A stretch of 64,000 nt of DNA from Ignavibacteriales bacterium (GCA_021740915.1 JAIOYW010000002.1:124001-188000); one strand, 5' to 3'. Numbered from the stretch's first letter, positions 9,512 to 18,768 are shown. Made by a program: numbers and translations. The notes: generated from the sequence alone by a model not told the origin.

Positions 9512-10015
9512 CTATACCTGCAACTTGAATTCAAATTTATCCTGAATATTAACATACTTTCCGGGCTGAAAAAGACTCCTTAGCTTTTGGTTACTGCCGG
9601 GCATAATAATCTCTCCATCAATCTCCAGAACGGGAACAATAAAAAAATCTCTTGACAGGAAATCCCGATGAGGAATACAAAGAAAATTATCCTCATAAAT
9701 TAAATTATTAAATAGCAGAATATCAATATCAATTAATCTTGGTCCCCATCTGTATGAAGGGATTCTTCCCATTTCGCGTTCAGTTTTTTTCAACAAAAGA
9801 AGCAACTCCAGAGGTCCAAGTTCTGTCTTTAATTTTATTACCAGATTCAGATAATCATCTTGTGTATCTTCAAGAATGGATCTTGATTTGTAAATAGATG
9901 AATGGGCTGAAATTTTAATTTTTTCCGCTGACTGCAATTTATAATAGACATTACGCAAATTTTGAAGGCAATTGCCTAAATTCGAGCCTATACCTAAAAA
10001 AACAACATTAGACAT
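9512..10015 (-). CDS. folK: 2-amino-4-hydroxy-6-hydroxymethyldihydropteridine pyrophosphokinase
   Basis: A 167-residue enzyme of folate synthesis that transfers pyrophosphate from ATP to 6-hydroxymethyl-7,8-dihydropterin. The start is placed at the ATG at 10015 because the homologous sequence begins MSNVVFLGIGSNLGN; an upstream in-frame start at 10039 would add only eight arginine-rich residues inside folB. The signature RWGPRLIDIDILLF (about residues 112-125) carries the metal-binding aspartates. It overlaps folB by eight bases, so FolB (aldolase) and FolK act on consecutive steps from one coupled message. Confidence 0.95.
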   Translation of the reverse strand: MSNVVFLGIGSNLGNCLQNLRNVYYKLQSAEKIKISAHSSIYKSRSILEDTQDDYLNLVIKLKTELGPLELLLLLKKTEREMGRIPSYRWGPRLIDIDILLFNNLIYEDNFLCIPHRDFLSRDFFIVPVLEIDGEIIMPGSNQKLRSLFQPGKYVNIQDKFEFKLQV

Positions 10016-10373
10016 TATCCGTCTCAATCTCCGCTTCAACGAAATCTATAACACCCCCTATTGGGACACTATTCTTCCTAATCCTTACTATTATTTTTTT
10101 AATCATCGGAAATTCTTCAAGCAATCCATTTGTGATCTCCAATGCAAGAGATTCTATCAGATAATGTTTTTTATGATGCACTATCCTGTTAATAGTTTTA
10201 TAAACATCATGATAGTTTATTGTAAATTGCAAATCATCAGTCAATGCGGCTTGTAAAAAATCAGTGTGCATCTCAACATCGGCTTCGAATTTTCCCCCAA
10301 TGTGCTGTTCTTCTTTCAGTACTCCATGATAGGCATAGAAAGTTGCGTTTTTTATCCTTATAATATTCTTCAT
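10008..10373 (-). CDS. folB: Dihydroneopterin aldolase
   Basis: A 121-residue enzyme that converts 7,8-dihydroneopterin to 6-hydroxymethyl-7,8-dihydropterin, the substrate of FolK encoded next. The N-terminal FYAYHGVLKEEQHIGGKFEA segment (about residues 12-31) holds the pterin-binding tyrosine/histidine and the catalytic-region glutamates. INYHDVYKTI (about 52-61) and HYLIESLALEI (about 70-80) are the other family blocks. Length is typical. It begins four bases after the EamA exporter gene and overlaps folK. Confidence 0.95.
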   Translation of the reverse strand: MKNIIRIKNATFYAYHGVLKEEQHIGGKFEADVEMHTDFLQAALTDDLQFTINYHDVYKTINRIVHHKKHYLIESLALEITNGLLEEFPMIKKIIVRIRKNSVPIGGVIDFVEAEIETDNV

Positions 10374-10377
10374 AAAC

Positions 10378-11274
10378 CTACCTTAATAATTTCAAAATTC
10401 CTTTGGTATTGGCACTGATTATCCCGAGAAGAACCATAAGACTTCCAATAAGTACCCTAAATGATAAAAATTCATCTGCAATAAAGTATCCGAGTAATAC
10501 AGCGATAATTGGAGTAATAAAGGCAGATAAGGATAGGAGTACAACGTTTATCCGCTGCAGCAGCCAGTAATATATTGTAAATGTCACTATTGTGCCGAAA
10601 ACACTCAGGAAAAGGACTGACATGAGAGCATTATAATCGAACCTTGCCTTTGACATATCCTCAACAGTTAAAGATACGAAAATGAGTATTATCCCACTAA
10701 ACAGCACTGGGTATAAATTCATTGAAATACGATTCAGGTGTTGTCCATATTTTTTAACAATTACAGCAACTGAAGACTGCATCAAAGAGCTAAACACAAT
10801 AGCTGCCATACCATACATGCCTGATGAAAAGTCAAGGTGAATATTTTCGGAAAAAATTATAATAATTCCTGCAAAGCCAAGTATTATTCCTATGAATTGG
10901 AATAAACCTGGTTTTTCTTCCGGGATCAATATCCAGGAAAATATAAAAACGAAAAAAGGAAAAACTGCAAATAGAATTGAGGCAAGGCCGGATTCAACGT
11001 ATAATTCTCCCCAATAAACCAAGCTAAACGGGATAGAATAAGAAAAGACTGCCATATAAGCGAATAATTTCAGCGACAGGGCATCATGCTGAATTTCAAT
11101 TTGTCTGATTTTGATAATAGCAAGAAAAATCAGCCCGGCAATAAAGAAGCGGATTCCCACTGATAAAAGAGGCGGAAGGGACTCCAGCCCTATTTTGATA
11201 AATAACCAGGTTGATCCCCATATAAGGCAAATAACAAGATAGCCTGCTGCCAGTTTTAAGGTATGATTTCCCAA
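10378..11274 (-). CDS. EamA/DMT-family exporter
   Basis: A 298-residue inner-membrane protein with ten predicted helices in two EamA repeats (about residues 8-142 and 152-290). The first repeat contains the family's LVICLIWGSTWLFIKIGLES (14-33) block. Drug/metabolite transporters of this family export amino acids, nucleobases or other small metabolites; the substrate is not readable. It lies between pgeF (eight bases upstream) and folB (four bases downstream), which says nothing specific about its role. A second, divergent EamA-type protein is encoded at 38725-39612. Confidence 0.88.
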   Translation of the reverse strand: MGNHTLKLAAGYLVICLIWGSTWLFIKIGLESLPPLLSVGIRFFIAGLIFLAIIKIRQIEIQHDALSLKLFAYMAVFSYSIPFSLVYWGELYVESGLASILFAVFPFFVFIFSWILIPEEKPGLFQFIGIILGFAGIIIIFSENIHLDFSSGMYGMAAIVFSSLMQSSVAVIVKKYGQHLNRISMNLYPVLFSGIILIFVSLTVEDMSKARFDYNALMSVLFLSVFGTIVTFTIYYWLLQRINVVLLSLSAFITPIIAVLLGYFIADEFLSFRVLIGSLMVLLGIISANTKGILKLLR

Positions 11275-11282
11275 ATCCGTCC

Positions 11283-12014
11283 TTAAGCTTCTCTCAGGGC
11301 GATAAGCCCTAATGCTCGTCCTGAAGCAGTTCCGTCAGCCCGGTAAGAGTGTAGAAAAGATGAGCGCTCATATGTACAAAGCCCGCTCGATTCAATATTA
11401 TTTGCGGGAATTCCAAAATCTCTCAGCATTGAATAATTTACACCGCTTACGTCAAGGAATATTTTTTTATTGGAAATTGAGAGAAATTTCAGAGCGAAAA
11501 AACGAGCAACTTCTTCACCCACTTCATAATTTTGCTGGCTAATAGACGGGCCACAATAAACAAGCAAATCAGCCGGTTTTGAATTAAAAACCTGTGCAAG
11601 CTGGTGAAGTGTTTTTGCTACAATTTGTTTCATAGCCCCTTTCCAGCCGGAATGAACGGCTGCAATAACTCTCTTTCTTCTATCAAAAATATAGATATTC
11701 CCGCAGTCGGCTGCTGAAACTGCAAGCCCAAGCCCGGTTAAAGATGTGATCATTGCATCAGACTCACCTGATACACCCGAATTATGAACTCTCTTCACAA
11801 TATCACTGTGTATCTGGCTCTGCAATGCAACATTCTTAACATTCAGAGAATTGAAAAAGGCTTCTCTGTTAACTTTTACTATTGCGGGATCGTCGCCAAC
11901 CGAAAGTGATAAATTAAAAAAATAAGGAGCTTTTCGCTCTAATCCGGATTTAGTACTGAATCCAAAAATTATTTCCCCGGTATCATTGAACAACTCACTA
12001 TGGATAATATTCAT
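11283..12014 (-). CDS. pgeF: PgeF/LACC1-family multicopper-like oxidoreductase (peptidoglycan editing factor, YfiH)
   Basis: A 243-residue protein of the YfiH/LACC1 family. The metal triad is present: H69 in QSQIHSD, C104 in AADCG and H121 in HSGWKG. The start of the protein and CGPSISQQNYEVGEEV (about 154-169) match the family. Members have been described as purine nucleoside phosphorylase/adenosine deaminase enzymes and, in E. coli, as a factor preventing mis-incorporation of L-serine into peptidoglycan. It starts one base after the stop of the upstream PLP enzyme. The family call is firm; which activity applies is not readable. Confidence 0.9.
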   Translation of the reverse strand: MNIIHSELFNDTGEIIFGFSTKSGLERKAPYFFNLSLSVGDDPAIVKVNREAFFNSLNVKNVALQSQIHSDIVKRVHNSGVSGESDAMITSLTGLGLAVSAADCGNIYIFDRRKRVIAAVHSGWKGAMKQIVAKTLHQLAQVFNSKPADLLVYCGPSISQQNYEVGEEVARFFALKFLSISNKKIFLDVSGVNYSMLRDFGIPANNIESSGLCTYERSSFLHSYRADGTASGRALGLIALREA

Positions 12015-12015
12015 A

Positions 12016-13329
12016 TCAGACTATCGCCAGTCCTTTTTTCAGATCCAAAATAAGATCATCGGCTTTTTCAAGGCCTATTGCAAGTCTGATACCACCGGGT
12101 TCAATCCCCTTCTCAAGCAATTTATCCGCCGGTATTACAGAGTGAGTCATAGATGCCGGATGCTCAATCAGAGTTCTTGAATGTCCGAGACTGACTGCAA
12201 GAGTCAATGTATAAGCATTGACTGCGACATAATCCATAAATTTACTGCTTTTAGCGCGCCTTTCATCTGCATTTTTGCCCTTTATTGAAAAGAAAATGAT
12301 GCCTCCGGGCGCAAAATTTCCATCAAAGTCCGTCATCTGGTCTCTTGCCAAATCGTACCATTTAAAAGATTTCAGAGAAGGATAATTTACAAAATGTACT
12401 TTTGGGTGGGATTCAAGAAATTCAGCCACCTTAATTGAAGTCTGAATTATTTTGCTCATTCTTAACGCAAGAGATGGTAAGCCGTATGTCATAATTGCCC
12501 ATGCGCTTTTAGTATTAAGCACTGCCCCCATATCTTTCCTGTAAAGCAGGAGCAGATCACGGAACTCTTTTCTCCCGATCGCAGCTCCACCCATATCGGC
12601 ACCAAAACCGCCAATGCCTTTCGTTAAAGAGTGAACAACGAAATCAGCGCCAAGCTCCAGAGGACGCTGACAATACGGTGTTGCAAATGTATTATCAACT
12701 ACAATGTATAATTTCTCAGATTCTGTTCTGTTTTTATTTATCTCTTTGGCAATCGCGGCAATTGAGCGAATATCAATAATATCAAGATTCGGGTTAGCAG
12801 GTGATTCAAAATAAATAACCCGTGCAGCAGATGTGATTAGTGAATTTAAACTTTTTAGGTCTGTTAAATCAGCCATTAATGTTTTTATATTATATCTTGG
12901 GAGCCAGTTTGTCAAAAGAGAAAAAGTGCAGCCATACAAAGTTTTATGAGCAATAATCTCATCACCGCTCCTGGTAAGTATTCCAAGAACTGCTGATATT
13001 GCGCCCATGCCGGTAGCATAACTAACAGCAGTTTCCCCTCTTTCCACATCCGCAAGATTTTCCTCAAGCATATCCTTATTTGGTTCACCTAATCTATCGT
13101 AAATAAATATTGGTGCTTCATCCGGATCAAGATTGAGTGTATTAGCAAACTGCATAAATCCTGCAGCTCCTCTTTCAACACTATCCAGACGAAAGGTCGT
13201 TGATGAAGAAATAGGTGCTGTCACATGGTGAGAGTAATCCCACTTATCTGAAAAATTTTTACCGTAAAGAATATGAGTTTCCATTGAATAAGAAGACTCA
13301 TCAACTTTTTGCGCCTTTTTTTTAGCCAT
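12016..13329 (-). CDS. Cys/Met-metabolism PLP-dependent enzyme (methionine gamma-lyase/O-acetylhomoserine sulfhydrylase-like)
   Basis: A 437-residue fold-type I PLP enzyme. The PLP-binding lysine is K237 in VVHSLTKGIGGFG; the ring-stacking and phosphate-binding residues lie in YATGMGAISA (104-113) and D212 in VVDNTFATPY pairs with the pyridine nitrogen. It differs from its neighbour by a lysine-rich N-terminus (MAKKKAQK), a longer loop at 54-75 and TKGIGG instead of TKYLNGHSD. That shape is nearer methionine gamma-lyase/O-acetylhomoserine sulfhydrylase than cystathionine gamma-synthase. It lies 13 bases after the paralogue at 13343, so the two are tandem trans-sulfuration-type genes. Exact reaction undecided. 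Confidence 0.85.
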   Translation of the reverse strand: MAKKKAQKVDESSYSMETHILYGKNFSDKWDYSHHVTAPISSSTTFRLDSVERGAAGFMQFANTLNLDPDEAPIFIYDRLGEPNKDMLEENLADVERGETAVSYATGMGAISAVLGILTRSGDEIIAHKTLYGCTFSLLTNWLPRYNIKTLMADLTDLKSLNSLITSAARVIYFESPANPNLDIIDIRSIAAIAKEINKNRTESEKLYIVVDNTFATPYCQRPLELGADFVVHSLTKGIGGFGADMGGAAIGRKEFRDLLLLYRKDMGAVLNTKSAWAIMTYGLPSLALRMSKIIQTSIKVAEFLESHPKVHFVNYPSLKSFKWYDLARDQMTDFDGNFAPGGIIFFSIKGKNADERRAKSSKFMDYVAVNAYTLTLAVSLGHSRTLIEHPASMTHSVIPADKLLEKGIEPGGIRLAIGLEKADDLILDLKKGLAIV

Positions 13330-13342
13330 ATCGAATACCCTT

Positions 13343-14476
13343 TTATTTTATAGCGTTATCGAGGTCTTGAACAAGATCATCGGCATCCTCTATTCCCACC
13401 GAAAACCTGAGTACTGAGTCGGTCAGCCCAAATTTTTCTCTTACTTCACGAGGCACCGATGCATGCGTCATTGAAGCCGGATGACAAACAAGGCTCTCCA
13501 CGCCGCCAAGGCTTTCTGCGAGAGCAAAAATTCGAAGTCGTTTTAAAAGACTTTTTACCATCTCAAAAGAATCAAATTCTGCAGTCACCATTCCCCCAAA
13601 TCCGCTCATCTGCCTTTTTGCAAGCTGATGCTGTGGATGGTCTGGTAATCCCGGATAATAAACCCGCTTAACATACTTGGATGAAACAAGATATTTTGCT
13701 ACGGTAAAAGCATTGATTTCATGTTGTTTCATTCTGACTGCAAGAGTTTTTGTTGAACGAAGAGTCAGCCAGCAATCAAAAGGTGATGGAATCGATCCGG
13801 CGGCTTTCTGCATGTAGCGGAGCCTGTCATGTATTTTCTCGGAAGAAGTGACGACTATACCTCCTAACACGTCTGAATGTCCATTCAGATATTTTGTCGA
13901 ACTATGAATAACTGCATCAGCGCCTAATATAAGAGGATTCTGAAAATAGGGGCTCATAAATGTATTATCAACAACACAAATCAGCTTTTGGCGCCTTGTA
14001 ATTTTTACAACTTCTTCAATATCGGTTAAAGTGAGCATAGGATTTGTTGGTGTCTCGAGATACACAATTTTTGTATTTGATTTGATAGCATGCTCGATAT
14101 TCTCGGGGAAAGCAGTATCCACCCAGGAAAATTCGACCCCATAACCCGTCATAATTGTTTCAAATAATCTGAAAGTACCCCCATAAACATTGTTTGAAAC
14201 GATTACATGATCACCGGATTTTACAAGTCCCATAAAAGCCTGGATTGCAGCAAGACCGGACGAAAACGCAATTCCATACTTTCCTTTCTCCAGGGCCGCA
14301 ACATTTTTTTCAAGTGCTTCCCTTGTAAGATTATGCAGCCGCCCGTATTCGTATCCTTTGTTGACACCAAGTTCTTCCTGGTGGTAAGTAGTTGTCAGAT
14401 AGACCGGCGTTATTACTGCTCCGGTAACCGGATCAGGTCGCTGACCGGCATGAATTGCGTCAGTTGAAAAACCCAT
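13343..14476 (-). CDS. Cystathionine gamma-synthase/gamma-lyase family PLP enzyme
   Basis: A 377-residue member of the trans-sulfuration family. K195 in HSSTKYLNGHSDVLGG is the Schiff-base lysine, D170 in CVVDNTF contacts the pyridine nitrogen, and YEYGRLHNLTR (43-53) is the tetramer loop. Family enzymes either join cysteine to activated homoserine (MetB) or split cystathionine or homocysteine (lyase). Length and motifs do not decide between them. The C-terminal SLGGVESLVCHPASMTH block is typical of both. Eleven bases separate it from fmt. Together with the neighbouring PLP enzyme and the homocysteine methyltransferase at the right edge it points to methionine/cysteine interconversion. Confidence 0.9.
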   Translation of the reverse strand: MGFSTDAIHAGQRPDPVTGAVITPVYLTTTYHQEELGVNKGYEYGRLHNLTREALEKNVAALEKGKYGIAFSSGLAAIQAFMGLVKSGDHVIVSNNVYGGTFRLFETIMTGYGVEFSWVDTAFPENIEHAIKSNTKIVYLETPTNPMLTLTDIEEVVKITRRQKLICVVDNTFMSPYFQNPLILGADAVIHSSTKYLNGHSDVLGGIVVTSSEKIHDRLRYMQKAAGSIPSPFDCWLTLRSTKTLAVRMKQHEINAFTVAKYLVSSKYVKRVYYPGLPDHPQHQLAKRQMSGFGGMVTAEFDSFEMVKSLLKRLRIFALAESLGGVESLVCHPASMTHASVPREVREKFGLTDSVLRFSVGIEDADDLVQDLDNAIK

Positions 14477-14487
14477 TAATACCTCAG

Positions 14488-15387
14488 TTAAATTGAATAC
14501 CCCCTGAGAAATTCTTCCCAGTTCATTCTTTTTCTTCCTTCTGGCTGAATCTCAAGTATTTGAATAACACCATTGCGGCAACCCGCATAAATTCCATCCC
14601 TGTTTGTTAATATATTTCCTTGAGCTATATTCCGAGATTCAGCAATTGCAGTCCGATAAACCTTGTAAATTTTTCTGTTTTCGATAAAAAATGCGCCTGG
14701 ATATGGAGATAATCCGCGCACCTTGTTGTGAATTGTCACTATATCATCATCCCATAAAATCTGACAGTCTTCCTTCGATATCTTGGGAGCCTTTGTCGCT
14801 TTTGAATCGTCTTGTCTGGTGGGAATAAGATTTCCAGTTTCAATAAGTCCTATCGTTCGTAAAACTAGTCCGGCACCTGCAATACTCATCTTATCGTGCA
14901 GTGTTCCAAAGTTATCATCTGGATCAATGATTATAGGCTCTCTTAGAATAATGTTCCCGGTATCAACTTTATTTTCCAGAAAAAAAGTTGTCAATCCTGT
15001 CTGCATCTCTCCATTCATGATGGCACGTTGAATGGGTGCAGCTCCTCTATACGCCGGTAGTAAGGAACCATGAAGATTAAAAGTTCCTCTTTTGGGCATA
15101 GTGTAAACTACCTCAGGCAAAATTCTGAAAGCGACAACCACAAATAGATCGCCACCAATTATTTCTAGGCTTCTTAGGAAGTCTGCATCACTCAAGGATT
15201 CAGGTTGGAGCACATGGATATTATTTTCAATTGCAGAATTTTTAATCGGTGAAAAGGTCAATTTCCGCCCTCTTCCTTTTTCAGCATCAGGAACAGTTAC
15301 AACAGCAACAACTTTGTGGTTGGAATTTATTATGGCATTTAATGAAGGGACAGCAAAATCAGGTGTGCCAAAAAAAACTATTCTCAT
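14488..15387 (-). CDS. fmt: Methionyl-tRNA formyltransferase
   Basis: A 299-residue enzyme that formylates initiator Met-tRNA using 10-formyltetrahydrofolate. The catalytic N104 and H106 lie in TFNLHGSLLPAYRGAAPIQ, with the companion aspartate expected in NKVDTGNI. The C-terminal OB-like domain begins at about residue 205 with VRGLSPYPGAFF. Start and def stop overlap by four bases (ATGA): deformylase and formyltransferase are coupled, a very common arrangement. Length is slightly below the usual 310 residues, the C-terminal end being short. Confidence 0.96.
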   Translation of the reverse strand: MRIVFFGTPDFAVPSLNAIINSNHKVVAVVTVPDAEKGRGRKLTFSPIKNSAIENNIHVLQPESLSDADFLRSLEIIGGDLFVVVAFRILPEVVYTMPKRGTFNLHGSLLPAYRGAAPIQRAIMNGEMQTGLTTFFLENKVDTGNIILREPIIIDPDDNFGTLHDKMSIAGAGLVLRTIGLIETGNLIPTRQDDSKATKAPKISKEDCQILWDDDIVTIHNKVRGLSPYPGAFFIENRKIYKVYRTAIAESRNIAQGNILTNRDGIYAGCRNGVIQILEIQPEGRKRMNWEEFLRGYSI

Positions 15388-15935
15388 TTTTGACGCTCGG
15401 TAATGGGATAGTCCACTTCGATATCCCTGAGTTTGATTCTCACAAGATCTTTTTTAATCTTCTTGATCTGATTTCTATCTGCACGATCCGTGATCATTTT
15501 ACCCAAGAGATGGTCGTATTCATGCAAAATCACTCTCGCCAGCAAATCATCAGCTTCGAGCTCCTGTTCATTTTCGTCAGTGTCAAGATATTTTATTTTA
15601 ATTATCTCAGGACGTTCAACTTCGAGTCTGATATCCGGCAGACTCAGGCACCCTTCCTCCATAAATACAAGCTCTTCAGAATGTAATACTATTTTGGGGT
15701 TAATAAAAACTATAGGTTTAATTTTCTCGTAACCCTCAACCTGGCTGACATCGACAACAAAAATTGCCTTCTGTAATCCCACCTGGTTTGCTGCAAGTCC
15801 AATTCCTTTGGCAAAATGCATCGTCTCGAACATATCCTTGATCTGCTTTATTTCCTGGTCAGAAATGGCTCTGACCGGTTTTACTTTTTTGGTGAGAATT
15901 TCGTCACCATAAACAGTAATTGGTATCAATGACAT
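15384..15935 (-). CDS. def: Peptide deformylase
   Basis: A 183-residue metalloprotease that removes the formyl group from nascent proteins. All three motifs are intact: GIGLAANQVG (44-53), EEGCLSLP (93-100) with metal ligand C96, and HEYDH (138-142) with ligands H138 and H142 and catalytic E139. A strong ribosome-binding site, AAGGAG, lies seven bases before the ATG at 15935. It precedes fmt with a four-base overlap and lies 15 bases after the membrane protein gene upstream. Confidence 0.97.
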   Translation of the reverse strand: MSLIPITVYGDEILTKKVKPVRAISDQEIKQIKDMFETMHFAKGIGLAANQVGLQKAIFVVDVSQVEGYEKIKPIVFINPKIVLHSEELVFMEEGCLSLPDIRLEVERPEIIKIKYLDTDENEQELEADDLLARVILHEYDHLLGKMITDRADRNQIKKIKKDLVRIKLRDIEVDYPITERQK

Positions 15936-15950
15936 CGTAACTCCTTTTGA

Positions 15951-16832
15951 TCAGGCTTCAACTACCTTGGCAGTCAAATCCTTGTAATTCAAAACTTCTG
16001 TAGAAAAAAACATTAATCTGATTATAATCCTAAAAATAACTAATATTTGTTGGAGTAAAAAGGAGAGCAGCATGAAGTACCACGGATATGACGGCACAAA
16101 TTTGCCCAAAAAATTATAGAGCATCATTCCAAGTGCTGCGATAAAAGCAGTTACAAGAAAGATTAAAAGTGTCCGAACCGAATGCAATCTTATGAAATTG
16201 AGACTTTGGAAAATCACTTTGTGGAATTTCACCTCATCGCTCATAACAATAACAACACGGCAGTAATCTGAAATAATTATTACCATTGCAATCAGGAAAA
16301 AAAGGAAGATGTAACGCAAGGCACGAAGAATTATCTCCCACGTCAGGAGGTACTCATCGCCAAGAAGCCAACCGATAATATCTCCCGAATAGGCATTGAA
16401 TATGAACGATAGGGTTAGGAAAAAAACAGAAATGACAAAGATTACAGAAAACCTATACCAATATTTAACCCCGCCATAAAAAAGATCCACCATGTGGTTT
16501 TTGGTTGGATTGTTAAATACTGAAAGTAATCCACCGGCAAAAAACGACTGTATAAAAGCATAAACAGAAACTGCACTGATAATAAGAATTGGCAGAGTTC
16601 CGAAAATATTTTTGTACAAATATCTGAGTTGTAAATACCATAGATAATCAAAACTAAGGGTTATTGATTGGTTAACGAACGAATCTCCAAGATTATCTCT
16701 TATTATATAAAATACCGGAGCGCTTAATACAAGTGCAAAAACCGAATTAGTAGCCCAAAGCAAAACAATAAATTTTTTATTGTAATAGATATTCCGGGCA
16801 CTATTTACGAATATTGAACGGACAACACCCAT
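15951..16832 (-). CDS. Polytopic membrane protein coupled to an M1-like protein, unknown function
   Basis: A protein of 293 residues with about six membrane segments (VLLWATNSVFALVLSAPVFY near the start, then SAVSVYAFIQSFFAGGLL, VIFVISVFFLTLSFIF, IFLFFLIAMVIIIS, LLIFLVTAFIAALG and LLSFLLQQILVIF). The start is taken at the ATG at 16832, which forms TGATG with the stop of the upstream gene and so suggests translational coupling. An earlier ATG at 16883 would force a 52-base overlap. No family was recognised; the layout recalls uncharacterised DUF4013/DUF975-like multi-span proteins but no signature motif is visible. It probably works with the M1-like protein at 16832-18724. Confidence 0.72.
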   Translation of the reverse strand: MGVVRSIFVNSARNIYYNKKFIVLLWATNSVFALVLSAPVFYIIRDNLGDSFVNQSITLSFDYLWYLQLRYLYKNIFGTLPILIISAVSVYAFIQSFFAGGLLSVFNNPTKNHMVDLFYGGVKYWYRFSVIFVISVFFLTLSFIFNAYSGDIIGWLLGDEYLLTWEIILRALRYIFLFFLIAMVIIISDYCRVVIVMSDEVKFHKVIFQSLNFIRLHSVRTLLIFLVTAFIAALGMMLYNFLGKFVPSYPWYFMLLSFLLQQILVIFRIIIRLMFFSTEVLNYKDLTAKVVEA

Positions 16833-18724
16833 CAGGCAATACTTCCAAGTATCAAAATGGCGTTTTGTATCCAAAAAATCCATCTCATTGTCAGGTAAAC
16901 TTTCGCAATATATCCGTTCTGGATAAAAACTGAATTATTGGCAAAATTCACATCGAGAATATTTCGACGCTGCGGATCAAGAATAATCCCCTTAAGTTCA
17001 CCATCAAATCTGATTTTACGATTATAAAATTGTTCTCTGCCGTCCCATTTTCTGTATAAAGTATCTTTTTCCGTGACAACAGCCAATTCCATTGGGAAAT
17101 ACCCGCGTTCATGTCTTTCAGCGTGAACAAGAACCTCATTCGAATCAGTAATAGTAAAACCTCTTAATTGGTAATCCATACGGTTTGAATTACGATAAAG
17201 GTTGTCCTCAAACCAGCAAGCACATTCATTCGATTGAGCTCTTAGTTCTTTAATAAATACAGATTCAGTGATGTGAGTCTGATTTAGAAGACCTGCAATA
17301 AAATTGTTAAATGATTTTTCACCAATAAACCTTTGAATTGAATAAATCACGAACGGGGTCAGCCGGTCATAAATATTTGAAAATCTTTCAGCATCTGTAA
17401 TAAATCCGTTCACTCCTTTCAGTGCCGGCAATGGAATAAGATTATAATAATGAGAATAATAATCTGCCATAAAAGGTTTTTCGAAGTTACCTAAAGTATA
17501 TATTATAGCGATCTCATGATAGCTCATGAAGGTAATACCACGAATAGGGTAAAAACCGGCAACCCGGAATGACACAAAATCCGTCGAGCGAGCTTTAAAT
17601 AAATAATATTCCGCCAGAAATTTCGATATTCCGGTTGGAATCCAATAACCATCCAAATCAACATCCATGTTGGAAAAATGAAATGTTTGGGCAAGCATTC
17701 CCTCAAGAAACAGAAGATCCGGATTTTTATGTCTTTCAAGCTCAAATACCGTTTCATGATAACCGATCAGGCTCTCATAGTAATAATTCTCGGGGGTGAA
17801 GGATTCCGGAAATTGTAAGATTAATAAATTCGAATTGTTAGTTGAACATTTTTCAGGTAAAAGTTTATGAAGTTTTTCGAATCTGCTCTTCCTCTCAGTG
17901 AATTGGGGCTCGGTATTCAGAGGATATAAATACACTTTTGTAAACCCATTCTCATTTTCAGTTTCCTGTATGCCATATTTATTTTTATCAGCAAGGCATA
18001 ATGAGAGGTCAGAAGAATACCCTGAAAACTTCGCAAATGATGCAGTTTCTGTTTCGATGTAACCATTATTCTGCAAAGCCGGCACAAAACAAAGCATATC
18101 TGAAGGGAACTGGATTTTAAGATCAATTTCGTTTTCTCCAGGACCTGCAACGTGTTCGGTAAGGTATTCAAAATTAATCTTCGCGATTTCTGCTGGTCCG
18201 GAAATGAAAGGTATCCACCAATTCATCAATAATAATTGCTTTTTTTTGTCAAAACCAAATCTTTCACCATTATCAGGGACCTCGAATGAAAATTCCAGTT
18301 TAATACTGTCAATTAATACATCCTCATCAAATCTGAACTTGTATAAACCACTCAATCCTTCAAACGACTCTAATTCAGGCGATATCTTCGGATTATTTCC
18401 CTCTGAAAAAATAAATACTTCACGCGGATTGAATATTTTGAAGTCGGAATCTTTACTAAGGATCAGGTCAGGATAATAAATCAGAAAAAGTGAATCGTTA
18501 AAAAGGCTGGATGGGTTAGACGGGATGATTGTGAGTTTTACCCTGGCGGTATCTCTAATTGACAGATCAATTACATACTTGCAGGGATTTATATCCTCCT
18601 TTGAGATCGCCTTGGCTCCAATTGAGGAACTCTCGTATCCCGCAGTCCTGCGTTGAGTCTCAGTTTCCTGATAATAAAACATCAGATTGAGAATACAGAA
18701 AAGCAATACTGTTAAAGTTCGCAT
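16832..18724 (-). CDS. M1-aminopeptidase-like exported protein lacking the zinc site
   Basis: A 630-residue protein with a signal-like N-terminus (about 1-17). The central part looks like an M1-family gluzincin catalytic domain: LEGMLAQTFHFSN (340-352) sits where HEIAHQWFGN is expected, WIPTGISKFLAEYY (361-374) replaces the W-x-NEG-x-A-x-Y block, and ECACWFEDNLYRNSNRMDYQL-like sequence near 500-520 resembles the end of such domains. Neither histidine of HExxH nor the downstream glutamate is present, so it should not bind zinc or cleave peptides. N-terminal residues 40-330 look beta-rich, like the M1 N-domain. The last about 25 residues are hydrophobic. Assignment is by visual pattern only and could be wrong. 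It is coupled to the membrane protein that follows. Confidence 0.6.
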   Translation of the reverse strand: MRTLTVLLFCILNLMFYYQETETQRRTAGYESSSIGAKAISKEDINPCKYVIDLSIRDTARVKLTIIPSNPSSLFNDSLFLIYYPDLILSKDSDFKIFNPREVFIFSEGNNPKISPELESFEGLSGLYKFRFDEDVLIDSIKLEFSFEVPDNGERFGFDKKKQLLLMNWWIPFISGPAEIAKINFEYLTEHVAGPGENEIDLKIQFPSDMLCFVPALQNNGYIETETASFAKFSGYSSDLSLCLADKNKYGIQETENENGFTKVYLYPLNTEPQFTERKSRFEKLHKLLPEKCSTNNSNLLILQFPESFTPENYYYESLIGYHETVFELERHKNPDLLFLEGMLAQTFHFSNMDVDLDGYWIPTGISKFLAEYYLFKARSTDFVSFRVAGFYPIRGITFMSYHEIAIIYTLGNFEKPFMADYYSHYYNLIPLPALKGVNGFITDAERFSNIYDRLTPFVIYSIQRFIGEKSFNNFIAGLLNQTHITESVFIKELRAQSNECACWFEDNLYRNSNRMDYQLRGFTITDSNEVLVHAERHERGYFPMELAVVTEKDTLYRKWDGREQFYNRKIRFDGELKGIILDPQRRNILDVNFANNSVFIQNGYIAKVYLTMRWIFWIQNAILILGSIA

Positions 18725-18768
18725 TTTTTTGTATTAAGCAGATATTTAAGAATCATAATTTAAAGCTA

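Noticed and set aside
16833-16883. Longer start for the membrane protein (ATG at 16883)
   Set aside because: It would overlap the upstream gene by 52 bases and add 17 residues of hydrophilic sequence. The TGATG coupling at 16832 fits better.
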